Source: Symsagittifera roscoffensis
Taxonomy: Eukaryota > Xenacoelomorpha > Acoela > Convolutidae
DNA: 60,000 nucleotides
NCBI RefSeq assembly: GCF_963678635.1
Contig: NC_087071.1
Location: 17,361,613 to 17,421,612, forward strand
Direction: 5' to 3'
Under the pieces are notes generated by a model. That model was given only the letters and a program-made list of their open reading frames with translations. It did not search any database and was not told the origin of the DNA. Positions 1-10,800 of the stretch are shown piece after piece; positions within the stretch are counted from its first letter, which is position 1; each line of letters opens with the position of its first letter. The translations under genes were made by a program, and so were the position numbers.

Positions 1-410
1 TATGGTCGCACCAGATGAGTTAGGACCGAGTTGGTTAACTCATAGAGTAATTTCGGATAGGGTACACCGTCTGCTCGTCACGCTATCTTATTTTCGGCCG
101 GATAGATTCGTGCAACTTCTTAGTCTAATACCGATCCTAATCTTACTCTTATACTATCTAGTCTCAGGTTGTTTAACTAGTCTCTGCTAGGCTCAATAGA
201 TCTAGGGTATACTGGTTTATTGCGGCTGCTGAAGTGCTCGGGAGAGTCCAACTAATTTCTAAGTTAAATTCAAATCTCTCTGGTGCTGAAATTACAAGTA
301 ACTTCAGCACTTACAAATAAGTGGGTTGTTAGTTAGATGGATCATGATTGGTTAATATTAAATACTTTACATTGGTAAAATATCTAATTTATCCAATCAT
401 AAAATGTAGT
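1..410. repeat. Divergent duplicated segment with a conserved hairpin (copy 1)
   Basis: This segment is related to 14930-15315 at clearly lower identity than the flanking duplication. Shared blocks include CATAGAGTAATTTCGGATA, CACGCTATCTTATTT and TCGTGCAACTTCTTAGTCTA. Near 283-310 it has a stem-loop whose outer arms are GTGCTGAA and TTCAGCAC; the matching position in the other copy also forms a stem, with a different sequence. An open frame at 2-190 has no protein-like features and I do not treat it as coding. It could be an old mobile repeat, a promoter or first non-coding exon of the peptide gene, or a structured RNA; the sequence alone does not decide. Confidence 0.6.
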
Positions 411-1194
411 TTAGATCAGGTTCCACTTCACTAGCAGTCTTGTTCTTCTTTAATAAATAGTTGTGCCACTTAACTCGACCACTAACTTTTCCAGGGTTTT
501 TGGAATCAGGTGGCTGAAGTCAAAAGAACTTGGGTAATGGGAAAATTTTCATATCAGCCTGAAATATTTTCGAACTTTGACGCTTTTTGCAATACCTGTT
601 TGCTTTTTCGTGTTCAAAAATTTGATTGTGTATTTCCCTTTTCTAACCTGTTTTGCTAACGTTTACGATTACCTCGCGTTATTTTTTTTGCAGCTGCTGA
701 AAAATTGATAGAGTACAATTGAGTTTATAGAAACTAACATTATCTGTTATTTTTTTCATAATTTCATTTTGCTCGTGATCAAACATTTGATAGTTAGAAA
801 ATTTTGAACTCTCAAGCTGTTGCTTAATAAAATCCATTTCAACGGCATTTCTAAAACCAGCTATGCGTAACGTTTTGTTTGCTTTGAAGTCGAAATGGTT
901 AGATCAGACATGAAAACTGAAGAAACAGCGGTTTTAAGTAGCAAAGCATTTTGAGAAGGAAAGTTTCGGTTGTTGCAAAAACGCATTGGTAAGAGCTTAA
1001 GCCAACAAATTTTCGGAATCGAACTGTGACGATACTGACATTTTTTGCTAACTACAGCAATTTTCTCATGTTTTAAAGCGTTTGCAAGAAGGATGAAAAA
1101 TTTCGGCCTGTTTTTTATCATTTGGATGACTTGCCGAAGCTAACACAAGCGGAAAACGCAGCTTGCAGAAAAATTTTAAAATCTAACCAAGATT

Positions 1195-1475
1195 TAAATT
1201 TTCATTAAACAGTTTCAGCAATTAAAATTCAGTTGTAATAGAAGTTTAAGACTAAACTATAAACCTTTCAATCATGATGAGAAAAATTTTTGGTAAGTTT
1301 TGCAGCAAAATTTGAGAATAAAAATTAAACAGTTTCAGCAGTTATAATTCAGTTGCGATAGAAGTTTCAGCCATTAAAACTCAGTTGCGATAGAATTTTA
1401 AGACTAAACTAAACGTTTCAATCATGATGAGAAAAATTTTCGGTAAGTTTTGCTGCAAAATTTGAGAATACAATT
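1195..1475. repeat. 150-bp tandem duplication carrying the signal exon
   Basis: Two head-to-tail units of about 150 bp each contain AAACAGTTTCAGCA, CAGTTG.GATAGAAG, TTTCAATCATGATGAGAAAAATTTT and the donor GTAAGTTTTGC. The spacing between the two ATGs is exactly 150 bp here and also in copy 2 (19428 to 19578), so this small duplication came before the large one. Confidence 0.8.
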
Positions 1476-2013
1476 TTTATGGTGTTTCCAAAGTATTTTT
1501 TTTTGAATAATGTATATGATGCCAACCGACAAGCGAGCTGACGTTTTTTTTTGGTATTCTCCAAGCCGATTTACATGTAAAAGTTCAAGTTCAAGTTTGG
1601 ATAAAAAAAGGGGCATAAAAACAAAATAATTCAAAATTTCAATTAATTTTTGTTTAATTTGAAGACGCAACTCGGTAGGTAGCTAAACTTTTCTTGTTTT
1701 CTTTCAAGATGGGAAAATTTTAAGATTTTTTGTAGATAATAAACGAAATGCTCACTTCTTGAAAACATGTTTGTGGTTATAATTTTTCTGGTTATGATTT
1801 GCAGTGCTTCTCGTGGTGTTCGCCATCACCTACCAACTGACGGAGGCGACCCCTGAACCCCCTCCTCCGGGAGCATCGCGACAGGAACTGACAGACTACC
1901 GCAACGCTCTGCTCGCCTCTCTCGGAATCAGTGCCCCCATGGGCGGCGGTGGTGCTCCAGGGGGAGGCATGGCACCCGGCGGTGCTCCTATGATGGACGA
2001 TGAGTCCATGTAG
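1274..2013 (+). CDS. Secreted Pro/Gly/Met-rich peptide, copy 1 (two exons, alternative first exons)
   Basis: The gene model has coding exon 1 at 1274-1292 (ATGATGAGAAAAATTTTTG, then GTAAGT) and exon 2 at 1805-2013, after the acceptor TTATGATTTGCAG. The join is phase 1 and gives 75 residues. The first ~21 residues form a classic signal peptide: MMRKIF from exon 1 and a hydrophobic LLVVFAITY core from exon 2, with probable cleavage after TEA. The mature part has a proline run (PEPPPP), a short central stretch (DYRNALLASLG) that may be helical, and a Gly/Met tail ending MMDDESM. A second equivalent signal exon lies at 1424-1442, inside a 150-bp tandem repeat, so either exon could start the protein. 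The coding part of exon 2 is much richer in GC than its surroundings. AATAAA motifs near 2397-2413 are candidate poly(A) signals. I recognise no family. Copy 2 encodes the same exon 2 product with only a synonymous change, which supports a real protein. Confidence 0.72.
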
Positions 2014-2035
2014 ATAAATACAAGAAAACAAACAA

Positions 2036-2092
2036 ACAACAACAACGTCAACAACAACAACAACAACAAAAACAAAACCAACAACAACAAAC
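2036..2092. repeat. (AAC)n microsatellite in the 3' region of the peptide gene
   Basis: An ACA/AAC-rich tract starts 23 bases after the stop codon and is interrupted by GTC and AAA. The second gene copy has the same tract at 20183-20243 with a slightly different repeat number. Confidence 0.85.
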
Positions 2093-2569
2093 TTTCGATG
2101 ACGTTTAAGAAGGAAACTAGAAAAAAGTGGGCTTCAAAATCATTCAAACATGAAATTTGCTTTCTTTGCATGGTGTCATCATTTCTCTGAAAGTATTACG
2201 GACTGTGTATTTCTTGCTGCATATTTGTAATTAAAAGTAAAATAGAAAACGTTTTCTTCTTGATTTATTTTAATTTAATCGTTTGTTTAAAAATCAGTCA
2301 AATTGCGCTCTCCTTCGAACAGCGCTTGCATTTCAGAAAAAACTAGCATGTATGAGAAAAATTAGAACATCTGCAGACAGAAATATTTAGAAAATGGAAT
2401 AAACTAAATAAACCGATAAATTTAATTAGAGAGTTTTCTATCAAACCTGATATTTCTTTTTTGATCAAAATTAAGCTAACTTGCTACTATATTTGTTGTC
2501 TGGTGCCATATATATGGCGTGTGAGAGGAATGTTTCAAAAAACTTTTCTCGCTACACTTGTTGTGTAGG

Positions 2570-2769
2570 NNNNNNNNNNNNNNNNNNNNNNNNNNNNNNN
2601 NNNNNNNNNNNNNNNNNNNNNNNNNNNNNNNNNNNNNNNNNNNNNNNNNNNNNNNNNNNNNNNNNNNNNNNNNNNNNNNNNNNNNNNNNNNNNNNNNNNN
2701 NNNNNNNNNNNNNNNNNNNNNNNNNNNNNNNNNNNNNNNNNNNNNNNNNNNNNNNNNNNNNNNNNNNNN
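2570..2769. other. Assembly gap
   Basis: Exactly 200 unknown bases, the usual placeholder for a scaffold gap of unknown length. Distances and homology across this point cannot be trusted. Copy 2 of the duplication continues at the equivalent position into a G-rich MITE relic (20731 on), which may be what broke the assembly here. Confidence 0.98.
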
Positions 2770-2839
2770 CATCTTCAAGCAAATAAATTTTTCTCCTCAC
2801 GATTTCCTCGAGCGAAGAGCCAATTTTTACGAAAATTGT

Positions 2840-3100
2840 TTTATATCCTCCAGAGAATTGACTGTGACTACCTGATTTGAACACGATAGCTGCAACCATT
2901 TCTCTTAAGCTTTTCATATTTTGAGATTTTTTTCTCCGGGTGCCAGCTTAGCCTGGCTCATGAATTTTCATTCCTTGTTTAAACGCTATCAAATTCCGAA
3001 AAAATAATTAGCATTTATTAAGTTACTTGCCACATGAAATTTTGGGGAATTAATTCAAATGCAATCGCACAATTTTTTGTATGAAAATTTAAATTCTATC
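2840..3100. repeat. Dispersed repeat, partner at 5370-5650
   Basis: These two stretches share the order AGAATTGAC, ACTTGATTTGAAC, GGCTGCAA, TCTTAAGCTT, GTGCCAGCTTAGCCTGGCT, TTCCTTGTTTAA, AAATTCCGAA and GGAATT. Both lie in the same orientation in AT-rich sequence. A 102-codon minus-strand frame at 5378-5686 belongs to the partner repeat and I do not call it a gene. The rest of 2770-4180 contains no gene that I can see. Confidence 0.65.
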
Positions 3101-4186
3101 TCCTGGATTGACAACATTGCAAGCAACACTGTTTTTACCATAAGTTTCCGTAGAAAACTCAATGTCTATAGCTAAAAACAACTGATAATCGCTGTATTCA
3201 CAATAATTTGAATCGCTGTATTCACAATTCAATATTCGCCGCCTGGATCAACATTGAGCACATGACATCAACATTTCAGAATAGCATTTTTGTCATTTGT
3301 GACCCAGTATTTTTTTTGCGAGTGAGGTAAACATAAAAATCCATAAACCTTTAGTTTGAGAATAAACCACAAACTCCATAGCAGTTGGTCAAACTGCAAC
3401 AACAAAGAGCTCGCATTAAAATAGTAAGCAAGTTTTTTTTCTCTAGCGCCACCAGCAAACGTTTTTAAATATTGTCCGATTGATACAAAAATTATCATGC
3501 GGACTACTTAAGTCATGATAAACAAATTTAAATTTCAATTTTTCAAACTCTTTCGTTGCATCATGAAATTAATGTTCATGACGCTGAAAACGATAAAAAA
3601 AGCTGTAACTTTTTTTCTAAATCGATGTTTGAAGAGTATTTTAGAAAATTTCTGCAATGATAGTTTAAATTAGAATTAAAATTAAATCATCAATAAGTAT
3701 GCACGAGCTAACTTCTAACTATCTATGGGAAACGATCAGCAAAGCTTGTTTTGAAAACAATAAATTCTACTTGTTGCCTTTTTTGAACGTTTTTTCCACA
3801 AGTTTTGAACCAAATTAGAAATTTCTGAAATTATTCACACACTCGAAAAAATTTTGGTTCACGGCCCTACAAACATTATCCTATGATGCATTTGGTAACA
3901 TTCACAGGCTCCTTTTTTTCCGCCGGGTCACATGAGCATCATTTTTTTTAGTAATGAGGTATTTTAAAGGCTGGCTGTTTTCCATTTTTCCCTTATTTTT
4001 TTTCCAAAAATCGATACAAGAAAGTTTATTTAAACGCACTTTTTTGTTATAACCTGCACTACAGCGTGTCAGCGTTAGGGGTGAACAAATTATTACAAAT
4101 GTTTTACATGCAAAATTGTCTGTGAACAAATTTGCGCAGCTGTATTTTAATAACTTTACTAGGGGGTGGAAAACTGAAAAAAAGAG

Positions 4187-4345
4187 GCAAAAAATTACAT
4201 ATTGAGACCAAATATGTTTGATGTGGATATGGCTCAATTAGTCTGCTTGTCATTTTTCACAACAATCGGAACGTAAGAACAAGCGTTTTACTTGGGCAGT
4301 TCCGCAGTATGGGAGGGAAGGAAAAGGAGCCCAGGCTCATACACA
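4187..4345. repeat. MITE-related fragment (relative of 59521-59719)
   Basis: The stretch GAGACCAAATATGTTT, followed by CTCAATTAGTC and later CACATATACAC and AGGAAAAGGAGCC, parallels the interior and end of the MITE at 59521-59719. Terminal repeats are not clear here, so it is a fragment or a diverged relative. Confidence 0.4.
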
Positions 4346-4545
4346 GCACACACATATACACAATTTCTTATATTTTTGTTGTATATCTTGATGATGTTTT
4401 GGAAAGTCACTAAAAGTTTTGGTTGAAGATCAAATTATGTCTACTAAAAATTACTTCCGAGCTTCAATAATGATGCTTTTCCGATCTCTATCTATTGTAC
4501 TGGGAAACAAATTTCAGCAGTCTCCGATAAGAAATTTTTCTAAGT

Positions 4546-4825
4546 ACCTGCTAGTAGCTAGCAGAAGCTATAAATTAAACTACCTAAAAAAGCAAATTAT
4601 TGTCTCAGAAAGATTGATTTTTTAAGATCAGAAATAACAATAAAAAAGTCTGATCTGCAGTTAGATCTGAAACGGATTTTTTTTAGTTCTGAAATAAAGT
4701 TTGATAAAACCCATTCTTAATGTATTCAAGCGTTGTTTTAAAATTTTGCAGAGATTACTTCACATCTGAAATTTTTTGTTTTCAGATTATTTCAGATCTG
4801 GGTTAAGGACATTCACTAGGTACGG
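4546..4825. repeat. Repeat with clustered AGATCTGAAAT motifs
   Basis: It begins with a 27-base block, GTACCTGCTAGTAGCTAGCA and onward, that recurs near 27118-27144. It continues with repeated variants of TCAGATCTGAAAT and ends near CATTCACTAGGTACGGGAG, which resembles CATTTACTAAGTACGAGAG at 27826-27844. It is a short repeat family built of a partly palindromic motif. The segment is immediately downstream of the protease gene. Confidence 0.55.
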
Positions 4826-4887
4826 GAGTTAGGTAATTTGTTACAATGCAACAGAGCATAAAGTTTTAATCAAAAAGGAAATAAATT

Positions 4888-7800
4888 TTAAGTTCGATAG
4901 TTTTCGTTAACAATTTTGGTAATCCACTTATAAAATCTCGGCACGCTCACAAAATACATATTGGCTAAATAAGATGAGTCACGTTTCATAATTTCTGATT
5001 TTCGTGTCCTGTGTGATGTTATTCCGTACAGACACTGGGCCCGACCACACCCGTCGGTGCTGATTAGGAAGAGGGGGGACCCACTGTCGCCCCTATTTGT
5101 GCAACTGTTCATAACTGAAACGAAAACACGATTGTTGTTTCCACTTTCCAAGAAAGAAGGGGATTATTTAACTCAGTTGCGTTTTTTCACTTGCAGTAAA
5201 ATTAATATTTTTTACTTGGTTAACTATACATGTTCCAATAGAAAAAACTATTATATAATATTTTTCTACATTACTCGTAAATAATATTTCAACTAATATG
5301 CCAGCGAGCAAAAACAAACAATTTCAACGGCCGAAATCCCAATTTTTCATAAAATCTGTTTTTACCGCCTAGATTTTCTATCCTCGCAGAATTGACCTAG
5401 ACGACTTGATTTGAACTTGATGGCTGCAATCATTTTTCTTAAGCTTATCAAAGTTTAAAACACTCCTCTCAAGGTGCCAGCTTAGCCTGGCTATTGAATA
5501 TATATTTCCTTGTTTAACCACATCAAAATTCCGAAGTGCAAAGCACTTATCAAATCGCTTGTTTTGTGTGTTTGCCGCTTCCAAAAAATTTGCCCTATTA
5601 AATTTCGTGGAATTGATTGAAGTGCAATCGATTGACAAGCAAATTTGCTGATGATTTAGCATTTTTTTTGTGTTGGGATTGAGCAAACACCTGGATGTCC
5701 TAGGGTGCGGTATTGCCGAGCAAAAAATATTCCTCGAAAAAGTTTTAGGTAATCATAACCAACCCACTTCAAGAAACAGGTCTAAAACTTCACTTTTCTA
5801 GTTACAATTAAATTTTTACCAGATTTTTAGAATGTTTTTTTTAACCCTCCGTTTTTTTTAACCTTTACAAAAAATGGCCTTTAGATCTAGCCATGTCAAC
5901 AGTGTGTTAGAAAAAAATTAAAGCTACGTAATCAATTCGTTTTTTTTAATCAGTTTAATTTTACACATGAGTATTTTACAAAGATAAAAGTCAAGCGCGT
6001 TTTTCTAAATCTGCGATTTAACTTGTATGCGCGTTTTCGAAATTCTCCAGCAACTTTGAATTCTTGAGTTGTCAAACTTCAAGTGTGACAACTCAACTAC
6101 CATTCATACAGCTTGAATTTTACAGAGAAAATCAAGGCTTCTCAATTGTTTTGAGTGCCTTTGAACGTGTTGAAAAATAATCATGGAACATTTTTTTTTT
6201 GAAATTTCTGCCTCAATTTTCTTTAATAAGTTTAGGTTGCTTTTATAAAATCAAAATTTAGATTAATAGGATGCCTCGTTTTGAATTGAATGAAGTTTAT
6301 GCCTAATTGAGTTTTCGAATACTTAAAATAAGAAAGAAATGTAAGGCGTTTTAACTTTCACAAATTGGCCAAACCGCAAAAGTTATCTCATCCCATCTTT
6401 GTTTTTTCCTTTCCCTATTTTTGCTGGTAAAAATTGTTTGTTGATTTCTAAAAATCTTTTTTTGTAGACTGAATGTAAATTTAAATTTGAAAGTTTTCAG
6501 AAGGAAAAACCAAATCGTGCTCAAATATCTTGCGCGTTTCTTCATGTGCATCAACTTACTTTATACATTATACTTTATACTAATAAGCAAATTATTTCAA
6601 CTTTTTGTATGTTTTAGGAGTTTTATGTTTCCATGTTGAAGGAATTTCATGCTCAATCATAGTTTAAGAAGACTTTAGGTGAGATTTGGATTTCGTTTAG
6701 ATTTAGGATGGGTGGTTTTCCATTTTTTAATGAAAAGCCAATTGGTTTATCTGATGCAGTTTTATAAGCTTAAAATATTCGGTTTTCAGTTTGCCTAATT
6801 TTTCTTTATTTGAAAGTACTGTTATTTTTAAATTTGCTTTAAATAAGTCTGATATTGAATACTTTTTTCATGTTTTTCTGAAATAAATTTTAGGATTTTT
6901 TATGCTAAAATAGCCATTTTATAGAGCGTAGTTTTGAGTGCTTTTTTTCTATTACGCTTCTATTAAGCAACGTAATAGTTTCTGGTCAAAAAATCGTTTC
7001 TTTTTTTTTGAAAAAAAAAACAAACTTGGATGTTTTTTTTTGGCAAAATGATCACCCGTTATGAAAAATGCAAATTAATCAACAGAAACGCGGTAGCTTG
7101 CCTCATTTTTAATTTGGATTGAGTTCTAAGCTTGATTAATTTGCGGCTTATGCATTACTACACCGTATACATTGCTCGTTAATTATTCCAAATTGACAAA
7201 ATAGCAAATTTCAAACCAGTAGATTTTGAGGAAAGTTATTGCATGTGAATAAGTCGGTTAAATCTTTTTGTTCTGACTTTCGAAATAAAACGGAATGTTT
7301 ATGCTCGGTGTGTTTTTTTTGTTCAGTCAGTTTTCGCCGATCGAAATAATATTTTTCAACAAAATTTTTTATACCCAATTGAAGATATCGACTTTCTAAA
7401 TTCAAAATTAAAAAGATATTTTACCTCCGATAATTTTTGTAAAATTCTGGGGGTTTAAAAATTGTCAAATTGGCCATTTTCTAGACTAAATTATGCGCGC
7501 TTTGAAGAGTTTATTCGCAACGTTGAGAGCGTAACTCGAATTGTTTATGCGTGGCGAATTATCGCGCACAAGAAAATCGTTCCAAATTGAGTTGACGCTA
7601 GTTAATTGGTCGCATTAATTTTGTTTAAACGCCTCAAAAATTCGCATTTTGATGTTCTCCAGAACTTATAGATTTTCAATAATTTCTTTCCTCAAAAACT
7701 ATTCGATATGATTTAGGGGACCGTCGAAATATTCAGGGCTTTGCCCTGATATACGAGCAGTCTTGTTGGCAATTTAATATCAAATTTTCAGTACTTTTCA

Positions 7801-10800
7801 ATTGCAAAAAGAAAAAAAAACTCGGGAAAAATGGCTAGTTAAAAATTCGTTCGAAGAAAAAAACCACACCGAGAACAAACATTTCGTTTTTGTCACTTTC
7901 TTTAGAAAGTCGGAATAACATTGTTATTGCCCGTTTAATTGCGAAATAAAATTGCTATTTGTTGTTTTACAGGAAATTGTATGCTGCTAAAATTTACCAT
8001 AAGTGAATGTTACATGAAAAGTAACCTGTATTTTCCATATGTATTACACTCATAAAGTACTCGTCATCATTGATGTCCCAAATAGTCAAAACTCTTTCCC
8101 GCAGAATTGTCTCTTGAAGCACGTCGGCACTGAAATTAGATTAAAACAAAGTTAAGGGAAATTGGGACCCTTTTCCTCTAATTGACCTACATAGCAAATA
8201 TTCGATTTCATAGCAGCTTGTCGCCCACTAAGGCTAATTGTGGGAGGTAACGATGCGAGAAAGTATGAAAAATAAATCTGCCAAATTTCATTACATAACG
8301 TTAAGCTTGCTTTGAAAATTGAAATTCAATGCGCAACAAAACTGCTCGTATCAGGGCGAAGTCCTGAATGTTCCGACTGCCTTTTATGGTTTATTGGAGC
8401 AGTAATAACATCAAAAAATTAAATGTAATAAAATAAAATTAAATTTTTTTTTCTAAAATTTGAAATTCTTTATGAAAATCATCCCCCCACACGCCATCAT
8501 AAGTACAAAAGGATAGATTTCGCTCCTTTTAACAATTCAATTATGGCAAATAAGCTTCTTTCAGCCAATTTGGAACGATTTTTAAGACGGATTAACTATC
8601 CGCTTACGCGTTAATAGCGCGTTAATTGTCCCAAATTGGCCAAAATAGCAAACCTTAAACCCCCATAACGTTATGAAAAATGATCACAGGTGAAATATCT
8701 TTTCAAATTTGAGCTCAGGACAACAATAGCTTTCGAATGATATAAAAAATCCGTCAAAAATGGCTAGTTAAAAAGTCCAAATTTGTCTCAAGAAAAAAAA
8801 CCCACCCCGAGCACAAATATTCCGTTACTTTCGTATCGAAAGTCGGAACAAAAATCAAAAAATGTTTCATTGTTTTTGTTTCAGAAGCGGATAGGGGGAT
8901 CTTGTTAACACCCCCCCCCCCCATTGCAATATGGGGGGATTCGTTACAAGGTACCATAGGGGGGGATAGTTAACAAGATCCCGATAGGATTTTTGATGAA
9001 AATTTATGTATAATATCTGATCATAGCTTAGAACGACATGTTTCAACACTATTGGGCGATCACCTCTGTTTGCAACGCAGATCAGTAGTACCCAAACCAC
9101 ACATCCCATACATTCCTCCGGGGGGAGGTCTTCTATTGCAGAGGGGGATAAGGGAAGCCGGATCCATGAGGGGAGAGTCCAACTTGATCAAGCCTATGTC
9201 GTTGGTGGCGTCATAGTGCCATTTAGGAGGTCTGGAACATATGCTTAAAATGATGAAATACGTTTAAAAAAACTTGTATCGAACAGAAATTATAAGCCTG
9301 TTAGTCGATGATTAGTTTCTCGAAAACAGCACACAAAATAATTGGTTGGCTATCTTTATATTATAGAAAAAACAGTCTTGATCATATTTAAGCTCAGTAG
9401 CGTGCCGAAAATTTTTTTTCAGAAGAATCCTGCTTTGATACTATTTTCCATCATCAGTATTCGCTCTATCAACCCTATAACTGCCTTTCTAAAGTCGTCT
9501 TTGGTGAGACTGACCTCATTTTTGTGGGGAGAACTCGGAAAAAAAACGCAATTTCCGATCAAAATCTTTCAAAAAAGTTCACATGCAGTTTTTAGTTTGG
9601 GTTTTCTCCGTATCCTGATCAATGGTTTTCCCAAGCGTCATTCAGATCTCTGGGTTGAACCCAGATATTTAGTTTTGTTTGATGAATATGTCTTTCTGAT
9701 GATTTATACTAAGTAAAAAAAAGTGGTGCAACGAAATAATTTCCAAAATGAGTTTTTGCTGCAATCTTGTGCTCATGAAACACTTTCATTCTCTTTGGGA
9801 AAACAACAGACAGACAGTGTGTGTGTTTGTACTTATAGAAACAAAAAACTGCAGAAATCTAGATACAATGAGCCCCTTGCATCAGAAATGCTTTATTCGT
9901 AGCTGTCTAATCCTGAATAAATCATAAAATCATAAAATTTTTCAGTTGCGTTACTTTTTTTCGTTACCTTACTTGTAATTGCGCTAACACAACCATGATT
10001 TCAATTTTTTGTTTTCTCACTTTTTGAGAATAATTTCCCCGGCGCCCTAACGGGCTGGTCAACAAGAAACAAGCTGTTTGAAACCAGGCAAAAGTTAAAA
10101 AACACGTTTGTGCGCTTACAATTTCAAAATATTTGGAATATTTCTCATAATCTTATTTATCTGATTAAGTCGATACGAACTTCCAATGACCAATTAAAAC
10201 CCATAAACAAGAAAACCCTGTTATTGAGTTAAGGTACTTGATTGAAAAGGATCATGCTGACAAGTTATTATCACTTACTCGGAAGGATTTTGTATTAAAA
10301 ATGTGAAACAATGATGACTTTGAACCTAATTATTAATCAAGTTTTTTTTTTCCTGTAGCTTTGTTTTCATTTGTTTTCTTTGCCATCGCTGTCTCTTTAT
10401 TTTACTCCCCAAAAATAGTAAGACTTTGAGCAACTTCATGATACAGAAGCGCCTTCATCATATTTATGGTAAACTTAAACAACTTGTTTTTGATGAGAGA
10501 GAAAAAAAGTATTTTCTACACCTGGGATGAATAAGTTCGACTCGAATAATTTTTATTTTTGCACAAATTTTTGCCAGAAACGAGGACAATATCAGAGAAA
10601 AAAGTTCGAAAACCAGAACGATTAAAAATGCATAAATTGGCGATTACGTCTGGAGTCTTGCTATTCCTGAGACAAAAACTTTTAAAATTTCTGACTGATT
10701 TTTGGTGATAACGCGGAGTACAGACGCATACGAAACGCGAAAACCACCAAAAACTGGCAAGTAGTTTTCACTTTTGGAATTCTCGTTTAAATTGTTAATA

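Larger units (their letters stand above)
427..2569. repeat. Segmental duplication, copy 1 (matches 18586-20722)
   Basis: The sequence from 427 (TTCACTAGCAGTCTTG) to the edge of the scaffold gap at 2569 matches 18586-20722 almost base for base, with scattered substitutions and small indels. It contains the secreted-peptide gene, both of its signal exons and its 3' region. The homology stops here only because the assembly gap begins. The upstream part, 430-1195, contains no gene I can support; an 86-codon minus-strand frame at 861-1121 is open in both copies but behaves as non-coding. Confidence 0.9.

Noticed and set aside
2-190. 62-codon plus-strand frame
   Set aside because: No start context or features; the related sequence at 14930-15100 does not keep the frame.
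861-1121. 86-codon minus-strand frame open in both duplication copies (also 19015-19275)
   Set aside because: Of six base differences between copies, five change the protein, and it has no domain or start context; shared descent explains it.
9342-9716. 124-codon plus-strand frame in protease intron 2
   Set aside because: Starts only at TTG, hydrophobic AT-rich composition, antisense in an intron; looks like chance.
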